From: Methanomassiliicoccales archaeon | Lineage (GTDB): Archaea; Thermoplasmatota; Thermoplasmata; Sysuiplasmatales; Sysuiplasmataceae | DNA: 17,171 bases | Assembly: GCA_027365715.1 (NCBI GenBank) | Contig: DAHXLZ010000248.1 | Coordinates: 1 to 17,171, forward strand | Reading direction: 5' to 3' | Shown here: positions 1 to 6,483 of the stretch, in pieces | How the letters are laid out: each line of letters starts with the position of its first letter | Numbering within the stretch: the first letter of the stretch is position 1 | Position numbers and translations under genes: made by a program | The notes under the pieces: model-generated | Databases searched by the model: none | Told to the model about the DNA's origin: nothing | The model's input: the letters and a program-made list of their open reading frames with translations, nothing else

Positions 1-411
1 CGAATTTTAGTGCAATCCTGGACATCTGGAGGCACCGGCATCTTCCGACTCATGGCACCCCTGTTTATAAAAGCGAGCGGGAAAACATGCATGATCGCAA
101 TGGCGGATACGGAGAGGCATCGAAGGGCAGCCGGCATCTCTCATGCGATGCCTGAATCTGAGAGCTCAGGAGGATTTGCGGCATCGAATTTACGAATCCG
201 CACGTATGCCGGCGATGAAAGAATCGCGAGCGTATTCTCCTGTCTTCGGGGTGGCGCAAGTGAACGAAAACAATTAAGCGGCGTTAGCAGGTATACTGGA
301 AACAGCATTGGAAAGCGGCTCTCTGCGCCACAGGTGGAACCTCCGTCCTTCAGGGCGGAGAGAGTGTCAGAGAAGCTCGCGGTAATTCAAAACCACAGAG
401 TGCGTTCCTTT
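1..411. other. Upstream region without a convincing gene, probably decayed mobile DNA
   Basis: No recognisable intact gene is seen here. The reading frame of the downstream acylphosphatase stays open back to about position 10, adding 134 residues. These look like random translation, rich in Ser, Arg and Gly with no known domain, so I do not treat them as part of the enzyme. The last part of this frame (around 325-390) reads like the low-complexity tails seen when translation runs through the right end of an archaeal tnpB-carrying element. The stretch may therefore be an eroded element end. No zinc-finger cysteines or catalytic residues of TnpB are visible. Confidence 0.4.
341..360 (+). repeat. 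IS200/IS605-like right-end hairpin
   Basis: An eight-base-pair stem, CTCCGTCC paired with GGGCGGAG (one G-T wobble), encloses a TTCA loop. Hairpins of this form (CTCCGTCC-TTCA-GG.CGGAG, followed by GAG and TGTCA) are typical of the right ends of archaeal IS200/IS605 and tnpB-only elements, where they serve as the transposase-recognised imperfect palindrome and the 3' part of the guide-like RNA. No tnpA or recognisable tnpB is next to it here, so it would be a relic. Assignment rests on recalled motif similarity and a chance hairpin is possible. Confidence 0.45.
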
Positions 412-687
412 ATGGCCGGAGTGGAAATCAGAGTGAGGTTCAGCGGTCGTGTGCAGGGGGTAGGTTTCAGATTCCACGCGCAGAAATTCGCCGAAGCAGA
501 AGGAGTCTGCGGATGGATTCGGAACATGGATGATGGTACAGTCGAGGCTGTCTTTGAAGGTGAAGAGGAAGCAGTTAAGCGGGTAATGGAGCTTTGCAGA
601 ACCGGCATTACGAGTGCGCGAATATCCGGCACAGAAGTGGTGAAAATGAAGTACACCGGTAAATTCACTTTCTTTTCGATAAAATGA
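412..687 (+). CDS. acyP: Acylphosphatase
   Basis: A 91-residue protein matching the normal size (about 90-100) of acylphosphatase, which hydrolyses the carboxyl-phosphate bond of acyl phosphates such as carbamoyl phosphate and 1,3-bisphosphoglycerate in the cytoplasm. The signature is complete: GRVQGVGFR at residues 12-20 supplies the phosphate-binding loop and catalytic Arg20, and WIRNMDDGTVE (35-45) supplies catalytic Asn38. The fold's C-terminal strand with the YTGKF segment is present. ATG at 412 is chosen because family members begin just before the first beta strand, although the frame stays open 134 codons upstream. A weak AT-rich box (about 382-390) lies some 26 bases before this ATG. 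The gene ends two bases before the stop codon of the convergent hydrolase gene. Confidence 0.93.
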   Translation: MAGVEIRVRFSGRVQGVGFRFHAQKFAEAEGVCGWIRNMDDGTVEAVFEGEEEAVKRVMELCRTGITSARISGTEVVKMKYTGKFTFFSIK

Positions 688-689
688 AG

Positions 690-1547
690 TCAGCGGCCGT
701 GACTGCGTGCTGTGATGCGGTCACTGCCGTACACCGATGCGGGATTGTCTTCGTGTATCCTCCACGCAATATCGCCGGCAAACAGACCGCTTTCAACGAG
801 TTCCCTGGTTCTCCTGGGCACAGTTCCTATTCCCAGTACAGCTCCGGGGCGCAGCGGGTCGTCGATGTAATCGGTTTCCATCATGAATCTGCTCCCCTTG
901 CGTGCCGAAGACTGAACAAGTTCCCTTGTTGCCTTGACTGAAGGGAAGAGGCCACCATTCTCCTCCTCACCGATTAGGTCTGTGCAGTGATGTTTCACCA
1001 CTCTCCCCTTTTCGATGCCTGCGCTAACGGCCATTTCTGCTAAGCCGGTCATCATGGCACGGCTCGGATCCTCAGTATGCAGAACTACGGCGCATGAGGC
1101 CTCTTTTGCTCTCTGCATGCATTCATGCATTATCCTGTTGCTCGATTCTGTTATTTCAGCCGGTACCGGAAAATGCGGCCTGCCGACTTCCCCGATTGCA
1201 TCTGCCCTGTTTTCCTTCACGTGCGCTGCAGCAAGATCCACGGCTGCAATCATCCTTTCCTCAGCATTCCTCAGCCCTTCCTTTCCGGCCATTTCCAGAA
1301 GTGTCACAGGGTATGGCCCCACTGCAAGGAGCACGGTCAGGCCCGTGCGTCCGGCAACTTCATCCCTTATGCTCTCTGCCTCACTGTACATCCTGTCGAA
1401 AAACCCCTCTGAGCAGGGATCGCCTTCCGGCGGCAGGTTGACGAGAAGCATTGCACTGCCTCCCTTGCGCTTGAACTCCATCGCAGCATCGATGAATCTT
1501 CCGCTGCGCTGAAGATGAACGTGATTGTCGAAAACCGGAATGGTCAT
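690..1547 (-). CDS. TatD-like metal-dependent hydrolase, TIM-barrel (COG1099 type)
   Basis: A 285-residue amidohydrolase-superfamily protein. Visible metal-site residues in order: HVH at residues 9-11 after the first strand, Glu120 in IGEVGRPHF, His157 in VVLHTED, His186/His187 in VVKHHCTD, and Asp226 in METDYIDD. This order (HxH, E, H, H, D) fits the TatD-related branch, and the archaeal form with METDYIDDP near the end resembles the predicted hydrolases of COG1099. The substrate is unknown; relatives include DNases and phosphoesterases, but nuclease activity cannot be read from the sequence. The start codon lies two bases after the tbp stop codon, so the gene is very likely co-transcribed with tbp. 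It converges with the acylphosphatase gene. Confidence 0.85.
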   Translation of the reverse strand: MTIPVFDNHVHLQRSGRFIDAAMEFKRKGGSAMLLVNLPPEGDPCSEGFFDRMYSEAESIRDEVAGRTGLTVLLAVGPYPVTLLEMAGKEGLRNAEERMIAAVDLAAAHVKENRADAIGEVGRPHFPVPAEITESSNRIMHECMQRAKEASCAVVLHTEDPSRAMMTGLAEMAVSAGIEKGRVVKHHCTDLIGEEENGGLFPSVKATRELVQSSARKGSRFMMETDYIDDPLRPGAVLGIGTVPRRTRELVESGLFAGDIAWRIHEDNPASVYGSDRITARSHGR

Positions 1548-1549
1548 TG

Positions 1550-2098
1550 TCAGTGAAGAAGGCCTGCTCCCTGCAGCTCTTCCATTATCTTCTGCACAAC
1601 ATCGCCGACGTCAGATGGCTTCCTTGCACCCGTGCAGACAAGTTTTCCGCTGCCAAACAGCAGGACGACCACTTTTGGAACGTCGAGTCTGTATACAAGG
1701 CCAGGAAACTGCTCCGGCTCGTACTCAACCTTCTCAAGTCCAAGGCTGATTGCTATTGCGTTAAGATTAATTTCCTGGCCCAGGTCCGATGATGCGACAA
1801 TGTTCTGAACCTCGATCTTGGGTTCAATCTTGATTATGATTCCGGCTTTTCCTATCTGTTTGGAAACCTTGCTGATTGCAAGCTTCACTTCTTCCAGGCT
1901 CTTCGCACCGGTGCAGACAACTTTCCCGCTTCTGAACAGAAGCGTGGCCGTCTTCGGCTCCTTCAGCCTGTAGATGAGCCCCGGAAACTGCTCTGGCTCG
2001 TATTCTGCTCCATCAAGCGCCAGTGCAATTGCCTGCAAATCCAGCTCTTCCCCAAGTGAAGTGGATGCAACGACATTTTCGATTTTGATCTTCGGCAT
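1550..2098 (-). CDS. tbp: TATA-box-binding protein (TBP)
   Basis: A 182-residue archaeal TBP, the general transcription factor that binds and bends TATA boxes before TFB and RNA polymerase recruitment. It consists of two direct repeats: residues 1 to about 91, starting with IENVVASTSLG, and about 92-182, with VQNIVASSDLG. Each contains the hallmark EPEQFPGL(I/V)YRL and a LLF.SGK(V/L)VCTGA segment carrying the DNA-contacting phenylalanines and the basic strand. Length is typical for archaea (about 180-185), and there is no acidic C-terminal tail. It is the first gene of a probable two-gene unit with the metal-dependent hydrolase. Upstream are two overlapping-type TATA boxes and paired TTTTAGTA octamers (annotated separately). 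Confidence 0.98.
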   Translation of the reverse strand: MPKIKIENVVASTSLGEELDLQAIALALDGAEYEPEQFPGLIYRLKEPKTATLLFRSGKVVCTGAKSLEEVKLAISKVSKQIGKAGIIIKIEPKIEVQNIVASSDLGQEINLNAIAISLGLEKVEYEPEQFPGLVYRLDVPKVVVLLFGSGKLVCTGARKPSDVGDVVQKIMEELQGAGLLH

Positions 2099-2131
2099 TT
2101 GTCTTTCCCTGATGATAATGGAATTCTTTGG

Positions 2132-2152
2132 TATTTAAATAACTATTTAAAC
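2132..2152 (-). promoter_or_regulatory. Tandem TATA boxes of the tbp promoter
   Basis: Read on the minus strand, GTTTAAATA (2144-2152) is followed three bases later by ATTTAAATA (2132-2140). Both match the archaeal TATA consensus. The proximal box predicts a start site near 2110, leaving a leader of about 12 bases before the ATG at 2098; the distal box predicts one near 2120. Which box is used cannot be seen. Confidence 0.7.
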
Positions 2153-2178
2153 ACCCCTCATCAGCTTAATAAACCCGG

Positions 2179-2206
2179 TTTTAGTAGTGTCATTTCGTTT
2201 TTAGTA
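2179..2206. repeat. Paired TTTTAGTA octamers upstream of tbp
   Basis: TTTTAGTA occurs at 2179-2186 and again at 2199-2206, a 20-base period close to two helical turns. They lie about 30-70 bases upstream of the tbp TATA boxes and between them and the end of the glycosyltransferase gene. A regulator-binding role is possible; chance in AT-rich intergenic DNA is also possible. Confidence 0.35.
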
Positions 2207-2220
2207 ATATGGCCATCCGA

Positions 2221-2907
2221 TTAGAATCCTCTGGAGAATCTGAGCTTAAGAAGGAATTTCAGATTGTTCCATCCGTCTTTCCACGTGCTGAGTTTCTTTT
2301 CCCCTTTTCTCTCTGTGAATTCTATGGGAACTTCCCTGAACTTAAGCTTCCTTGCTGCCTCGATCTTTATCTCTTCAGAAAAGGGAAAGCCGTTGCTTGT
2401 AATGTTCAAACCACCGTACGATGCTTTTTTCATTATCCACATACCGCTCTGCGAGTCGGCTATGGTGACTCTGAACAGGAGCCTTGTGGCGACATTGAGT
2501 ATCCAGTTTCCCAACCTGTGCGTCCTGTTCATCGCCCTTCTGTCCATGGAATCGAATCTGTTGGCTGTAAGAAAATCGAGATCACCCTCCCTGAAGATGT
2601 GCAACAGACGGGTTATGGCTTCTGGCGGATATGAGGCGTCGGCGTCCATGGCTATAATTACATCCCCGTTAGATGCAGCAAATCCTGTCTTGTATGCTCT
2701 GCCATATCCCCGCCTCTTTTCCTCAACAATCCTGCATCCCCTGCTTCCGGCTATTTCCACGGTCCTGTCCTTTGAGTTTGTATCCACGACAACAATTTCG
2801 TACTCCTCGCCGATGGAAATCAATGTTTTCACTAGCCTGTCGATGACCTGTCCAATCGACTCCTCTTCATTTATTGTCGGAATTACTACCGTAATCAAGT
2901 TTAACAA
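2221..2907 (-). CDS. GT2-family glycosyltransferase, dolichol-phosphate sugar synthase-like
   Basis: A 228-residue soluble GT-A domain resembling dolichyl-phosphate mannose/glucose synthases (DPM1, archaeal AglJ/AglD types), which move a sugar from a nucleotide donor to a polyprenyl phosphate on the cytoplasmic membrane face. Seen: VVIPTINEEESI at 7-18, VVDTNSKDRT at 40-49, GYGRAYKTGF at 68-76, the metal-binding DAD at 88-90 and DSQSGMW around 150. There is no C-terminal membrane region, as in the catalytic-only DPM1 class. The best start is TTG at 2907 because no ATG or GTG occurs before the core motif. The stop of the upstream glycosyltransferase is 45 bases away, so the two probably form an operon for surface glycan or N-glycan precursor synthesis. 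Acceptor and sugar are unknown. Confidence 0.88.
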   Translation of the reverse strand: MLNLITVVIPTINEEESIGQVIDRLVKTLISIGEEYEIVVVDTNSKDRTVEIAGSRGCRIVEEKRRGYGRAYKTGFAASNGDVIIAMDADASYPPEAITRLLHIFREGDLDFLTANRFDSMDRRAMNRTHRLGNWILNVATRLLFRVTIADSQSGMWIMKKASYGGLNITSNGFPFSEEIKIEAARKLKFREVPIEFTERKGEKKLSTWKDGWNNLKFLLKLRFSRGF

Positions 2908-2952
2908 TGATGTTGAAGTTTTGTAACCTAATAACTGTTGCTAATGCAAAAA

Positions 2953-3747
2953 TCAGTTTTCGGATACATTGTGCATTTTATCCCCGTACAGCTTGTATGC
3001 GACATAACCGAGCAGAGCCATCCCGACCCTTACAAGGCCGTAATAAGTCATCTTCCGCCTGAACATTTCCAGTGGCCTGTAATTCTTCCACAGACCACCG
3101 TACTTCAGCGTCAGCTGTTTTCTGCCGGCACCATTCCAGAACGCCTGTCTTGAAAACGCATAAAGCGTTTCACGCGTCTTGTGGTTAACAACCGCTCCTT
3201 CATTGTAAATAAGGCTGTATCCCCTGTCTACCGCCCTTATGTTGAGATCAATGTCCTCGGCGGTTATGAACCACGGGTCAAAACTTCCAATGTCTGTCAG
3301 AACACTCTTTCTGTACGCAAGATTGCAGGAAGGGTAGGTTACATCCATCCCCCTCCTGTAGAGTTCAATTCTCTCAAGCCCGCTGAAAGGGCCTTCTCCG
3401 GCATACACCGTTCTGCCGGCTACAGCATCAGCATTCTCTATCGAACGCAGCAGTTCCTCCAGCCAGTGATCTGAAGCGACGCAGTCACCGTCGATAAACG
3501 CCACAATGTCACCGGAGGACATGGTTATGCCAAAGTTTCTTCCCTCGCCTCTTTTACCGCTCTTTGAAAAGAGCCTGATGAACGGATGGGTGTATGCATA
3601 GGAACGGACAATCTCTGCTGTGTCATCGGTGCTGAAAGCATCTACAATAATCACTTCTTTTTCCACATCCTGCCTGATCAGGCTTTCGAGCAGATCGGAT
3701 ATGCTCTTACCCTCATTCCTTACTGTGACTACTACACTCACTTGCAC
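2953..3747 (-). CDS. GT2-family glycosyltransferase with C-terminal membrane-association segment
   Basis: A 264-residue inverting GT-A glycosyltransferase. Seen: VSVVVTVRNEGKSI at residues 3-16, IIVDAFSTDDT at 33-43, GRNFGI after residue 68, the metal/nucleotide-binding DGD at 86-88 and an ED pair in TAEDIDLNIRAVDRGY near 160-175 that would supply the catalytic base. The C-terminal 40 residues (around YYGLVRVGMALLGYVAYKLYG) are hydrophobic and basic and may attach it to the membrane. The GTG start at 3747 is preceded on the minus strand by AAGGAG; the upstream ATG is out of frame. It is the first gene of a probable operon with the DPM1-like enzyme. The sugar transferred is unknown. Confidence 0.87.
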   Translation of the reverse strand: MQVSVVVTVRNEGKSISDLLESLIRQDVEKEVIIVDAFSTDDTAEIVRSYAYTHPFIRLFSKSGKRGEGRNFGITMSSGDIVAFIDGDCVASDHWLEELLRSIENADAVAGRTVYAGEGPFSGLERIELYRRGMDVTYPSCNLAYRKSVLTDIGSFDPWFITAEDIDLNIRAVDRGYSLIYNEGAVVNHKTRETLYAFSRQAFWNGAGRKQLTLKYGGLWKNYRPLEMFRRKMTYYGLVRVGMALLGYVAYKLYGDKMHNVSEN

Positions 3748-3827
3748 TGATGCGCATTCTCCTTTTCAAACGGCCTGACCAGGAGACTCACTCCCTTCGA
3801 AGCAGGCTGACTGGAATTAGACTGCCG

Positions 3828-3840
3828 TAATAATATTTAG
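3828..3840 (-). promoter_or_regulatory. TATA box for the glycosyltransferase operon
   Basis: Minus-strand CTAAATATTATTA lies about 85 bases before the GTG start at 3747, predicting transcription from near 3805 with a leader of about 58 bases that contains the AAGGAG ribosome-binding site. This fits a leadered archaeal mRNA. It shares a 183-base divergent intergenic region with the acyl-CoA synthetase promoter. Confidence 0.5.
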
Positions 3841-3898
3841 CTTACAGAACCGCTTCGTCTCCCGGGCACATGTGCAATTTTGGCCGGACATAATGGTA

Positions 3899-3907
3899 CA
3901 TTTTAAG
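3899..3907 (+). promoter_or_regulatory. TATA box for the acyl-CoA synthetase, leaderless spacing
   Basis: CATTTTAAG is centred about 27 bases before the ATG at 3931, the spacing expected when transcription starts at the start codon. It supports ATG 3931 over the in-frame TTG at 3910. Confidence 0.55.
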
Positions 3908-3930
3908 AGTTGGTCGACTATTTACATGTC

Positions 3931-5523
3931 ATGTCGTTTTCTGATTTTCAGCTCACGATTGGAGAGTTGCTTGCGTCCGCTGTCGAGAGAAATCCGGGAC
4001 AGGTCATCACTTTCAGGGACAGGGATCATTACACTTATTCCCGCTTCCATAAGGACGTTCAGAGTCTGGCCGGCGGCCTGAACAGGCTCGGCGTACGCCC
4101 CGGTGATGTCGTAGCCGTCCTGGATTACGACTCCATTCCCTACCTGCAGGCATATTTTGCAGTCCCTGCTCTGGGTGCAATACTGCACACTGTAAATATC
4201 CGCTATCCGCCTGAAATTATTCTTTATACCATGCAGCACGCAGGCGACAAATATGCAATCATAAGGGACGATTTCCTGCCTCTGGTGGAGAAACACGCCG
4301 ATATGTTCAAGTTCATAAAAGGATGGATTGTGGTCAGCGAAAGGGGTGCAAACTCCTCTCTTCCCGGCTCAATTTCATGGAGTGATGCTACTTCCGCGGA
4401 TAACTTCGAGCTGCCTCACATCAATGAGAACGAAACAGCCACCATCTTCTACACCTCCGGAACAACCGGAAAGCCGAAAGGTGTAACATTCACTCACAGA
4501 CAGATTGTCCTGCACTCACTCTGCGGCATATCAAGCTTTGCTGATCCGCCAATCAGGATGACAAATGAGGACGTCTGGATGCCCCTTGTTCCTCTGTTTC
4601 ATGTTCACAGCTGGGGGCTCCCTTTCTCAAATCTGCTGAAAGGGATGAAATATGTAATGCCGGGGAAGTACGAGATTCCAGAGCTCCTCAGGACAATAAA
4701 AAATGAAAATGTGACGCTGATGGCAATGGTTCCTTCGGTGCTCTATCTTCTGATAAGCCATCCTGATGCGCCGAAGCATCTTTCGGGCCGGAATCTCAGG
4801 GTGATTGTTGGAGGTGCTGCGCTGCCGAAGGGTCTTGCTGAGCGGGCCGGTATTCTCGGAATACAGACGTTTTCTGGTTACGGTCTTTCAGAGACTGCAC
4901 CGGTGCTGACACTCGCCACATTCAGTCACGCTGTTTTGCAGCTGCCGGAACATGAAAGGAACGGATTCAAACTCAAAACAGGATATCCTGTACCGCTGGT
5001 CCACCTCAGGGTACTCGACAGCGGCGGAAAGGAGGTGCCGGCGGATGGAAAGAGTATTGGCGAAATTGTTGTGCGCTCACCGTGGCTTACAAAGGGATAT
5101 TTCAGGGATGAGGAGAAGAGCGCTGAGCTCTGGAAGGGGGACTGGCTTCATACAGGCGATCTTGCAGTAATGGACGGGCTCGGTTACATACAGATTGTTG
5201 ACAGAGAAAAGGACGCAGTCAAATCGGGTGGCGAGTTCATCCCGTCTCTGCTCCTTGAGGATGCAATCAGCACCTGCCCCGGTGTAGCAGAGGTTGCTGT
5301 TATCGGCAGGAATGATGAGACATGGGGTGAACGCCCGGTGGCATTCGTTGTGGCAAAGGGCAAAGTAACCTCCGATGACCTGGTGAAGAGTCTTTCAGGC
5401 ATGGTAGATACAGGCAGGATTGCAAAATTCTGGATACCGGACGAATTCATTTTTGTTGATGCGATCGAGAAGACAAGCACCGGCAAGATTGACAAGAAAG
5501 TGCTTAAGGCTCTGCTGAAGTGA
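3931..5523 (+). CDS. AMP-forming acyl-CoA synthetase (fatty-acid-CoA ligase family)
   Basis: A 530-residue member of the ANL superfamily, which activates a carboxylic acid with ATP to an acyl-adenylate and transfers it to CoA. Motifs in order: YTSGTTGKPKG (174-184, ATP phosphate binding), PLFHVHSWG (221-229), GGAALPKG (294-301), SGYGLSETAP (315-324, adenine and acid binding), WLHTGDLAVMDGLGYIQIVDREKD (hinge region 405-428), KSGGEFI (431-437) and TSTGKIDKK with catalytic Lys519. Length is normal for the family. It resembles medium- and long-chain ligases more than acetyl-CoA synthetase; the exact acid is not determinable. ATG 3931 is preferred over TTG 3910 because of the TATA spacing. Its last 20 bases overlap a convergent transposon-derived frame. 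Confidence 0.93.
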   Translation: MSFSDFQLTIGELLASAVERNPGQVITFRDRDHYTYSRFHKDVQSLAGGLNRLGVRPGDVVAVLDYDSIPYLQAYFAVPALGAILHTVNIRYPPEIILYTMQHAGDKYAIIRDDFLPLVEKHADMFKFIKGWIVVSERGANSSLPGSISWSDATSADNFELPHINENETATIFYTSGTTGKPKGVTFTHRQIVLHSLCGISSFADPPIRMTNEDVWMPLVPLFHVHSWGLPFSNLLKGMKYVMPGKYEIPELLRTIKNENVTLMAMVPSVLYLLISHPDAPKHLSGRNLRVIVGGAALPKGLAERAGILGIQTFSGYGLSETAPVLTLATFSHAVLQLPEHERNGFKLKTGYPVPLVHLRVLDSGGKEVPADGKSIGEIVVRSPWLTKGYFRDEEKSAELWKGDWLHTGDLAVMDGLGYIQIVDREKDAVKSGGEFIPSLLLEDAISTCPGVAEVAVIGRNDETWGERPVAFVVAKGKVTSDDLVKSLSGMVDTGRIAKFWIPDEFIFVDAIEKTSTGKIDKKVLKALLK

Positions 5524-5812
5524 GCCGTTCGCGGCCGCTGCTCTCTGCTGTATCGGGCAACTCCTCCGGCATGTGCCTGGCAACCATCCTCGCGAGTCCA
5601 GCGCTGTCTGAACAGGTGCAGTGCCCGTTGACAATGTTTTTCAGCTTCTCGGAACGGAAGACAATACGGGGGTGGCCATTCTCGCATTGTCTCATGTGCT
5701 CGACAGCGACGAAGCCGCCCATATCCGCCGATCTGACGTTCCTTCTCTTCGTTTTGTACGCCCTGAGTTCGGACGAGCACACCGTGCATTCCGTGGTGAA
5801 GTGCACTCTCAT
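5504..5812 (-). pseudogene. N-terminal fragment of a zinc-ribbon transposase (probable)
   Basis: A 102-residue frame whose N-terminal half looks like the start of archaeal transposases with a zinc ribbon: Cys9-x2-Cys12 in TECTVC, then Cys43-x3-His47 in RQCENGHP, followed by FRSEKLKNIV and GHCTCSDS. No DDE catalytic domain follows. The frame stops within the 3' end of the acyl-CoA synthetase gene, so the rest of the gene appears lost by deletion or one-sided insertion. The start at 5812 is eight bases after the stop of the upstream 104-residue ORF, suggesting translational coupling in the original element. The family assignment is from memory of similar proteins and is tentative. Confidence 0.5.
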
Positions 5813-5820
5813 CAATGCAA

Positions 5821-6135
5821 TCACTTGAATCCGAGCAGCAGCTTCTTCAGTTTCATGTCGTTCTCGATGATGATCTTCGTGACGGGCCACACATCGGTCT
5901 CCACGCCCATCTTCTTCAGTATACGCTGCATCTCTACATCCGTCAGTTCAGTGTCTATGAGCCTCCGCACACAGGGCAGGAGCTGCTCGGGTGTCAGCTC
6001 CTGTATGGACTTCGGACTCTTTCCGAGATAGCCCACGTACTTCGTCACGACCTTCCCGCTGACGCGCCTGACATCTACAAGGTTGTAGTATTCCTTTCCA
6101 TTCGCTCTCTTTATCTTCTTCAGAACGATTGTCAT
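5821..6135 (-). CDS. Small conserved-looking protein, probably transposon-associated
   Basis: A 104-residue basic protein beginning with MTIVLKKIKRANGKEYYNLVDVRR, then GKVVTKYVGYLGK (about 27-39), a pattern like the short N-terminal beta domain of IS1634-type transposases. A helical second half follows, with alternating charged residues and no cysteines. I cannot name a function. It lies just upstream of and in the same direction as a truncated zinc-ribbon transposase frame, so it probably belonged to the same insertion sequence. It is intact as a reading frame and has a clean ATG, but no clear TATA box at leaderless spacing. Confidence 0.55.
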   Translation of the reverse strand: MTIVLKKIKRANGKEYYNLVDVRRVSGKVVTKYVGYLGKSPKSIQELTPEQLLPCVRRLIDTELTDVEMQRILKKMGVETDVWPVTKIIIENDMKLKKLLLGFK

Positions 6136-6483
6136 GTATACCGCATATGCATCATACTATTTGGACTCTTCGGTCCGAGCACACTGGCAATTCAAAAATC
6201 GAATCAAAAACGGTTATTTTCCTAACACTTTACAGCCGCCATAGGATTCGTGCGAACATACATATATGATGAAACTGTCGTGAGGAACGGCTGGTGATGG
6301 AGGGATGAACGATGAACCCCCTAATACCGTTTTATTCTGCTTCAGCAAAATCAGTTTCGCTCCGCCTGTACGGTCGCTTCCCGGATTGTTCTGTGGCTGA
6401 ACCTTCAGGCAATTTGCCCCTTTTTTTCAACCGTTCCTTCCTGACAGATTTGAAGTGGCCGTAGTTTCAGATCAGCAAACAAA
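6136..6483. other. Intergenic region before the metal transporter
   Basis: These 348 bases lie between two divergent genes. No convincing small ORF or RNA gene is seen. Features noted are a T7 run (6421-6427), an AT-rich stretch around 6191-6225, and RTGATGA-like words around 6264 and 6300 that do not complete a C/D-box pattern. The long leader in front of the transporter may be regulatory, but no known metal riboswitch was recognised. Confidence 0.4.

Larger units (their letters stand above)
5504..6135 (-). mobile_element. Remnant of a two-ORF archaeal insertion sequence
   Basis: Two coupled minus-strand frames (a 104-residue protein and a truncated zinc-ribbon protein) occupy the space right after the acyl-CoA synthetase stop. 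The transposase catalytic part is absent. Terminal inverted repeats and a target duplication were not found, so the outer limits given are those of the reading frames. Confidence 0.45.

Noticed and set aside
10..411. N-terminal 134-residue extension making a fused acylphosphatase
   Set aside because: Composition looks random and the acylphosphatase domain begins exactly at an internal ATG with normal family length.
6222..6236. CTAACACT resembling the CTAA plus CACT start of the IS701-type end
   Set aside because: The match stops after eight bases (followed by TTACAGCCGCC instead of ACTTCCGGACT) and no partner end was seen.
6255..6320. Possible C/D-box small RNA (RTGATGA-like words at about 6264 and 6290-6310)
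   Set aside because: No CTGA D or D' box at the proper spacing was found on either strand, so the pattern does not complete.
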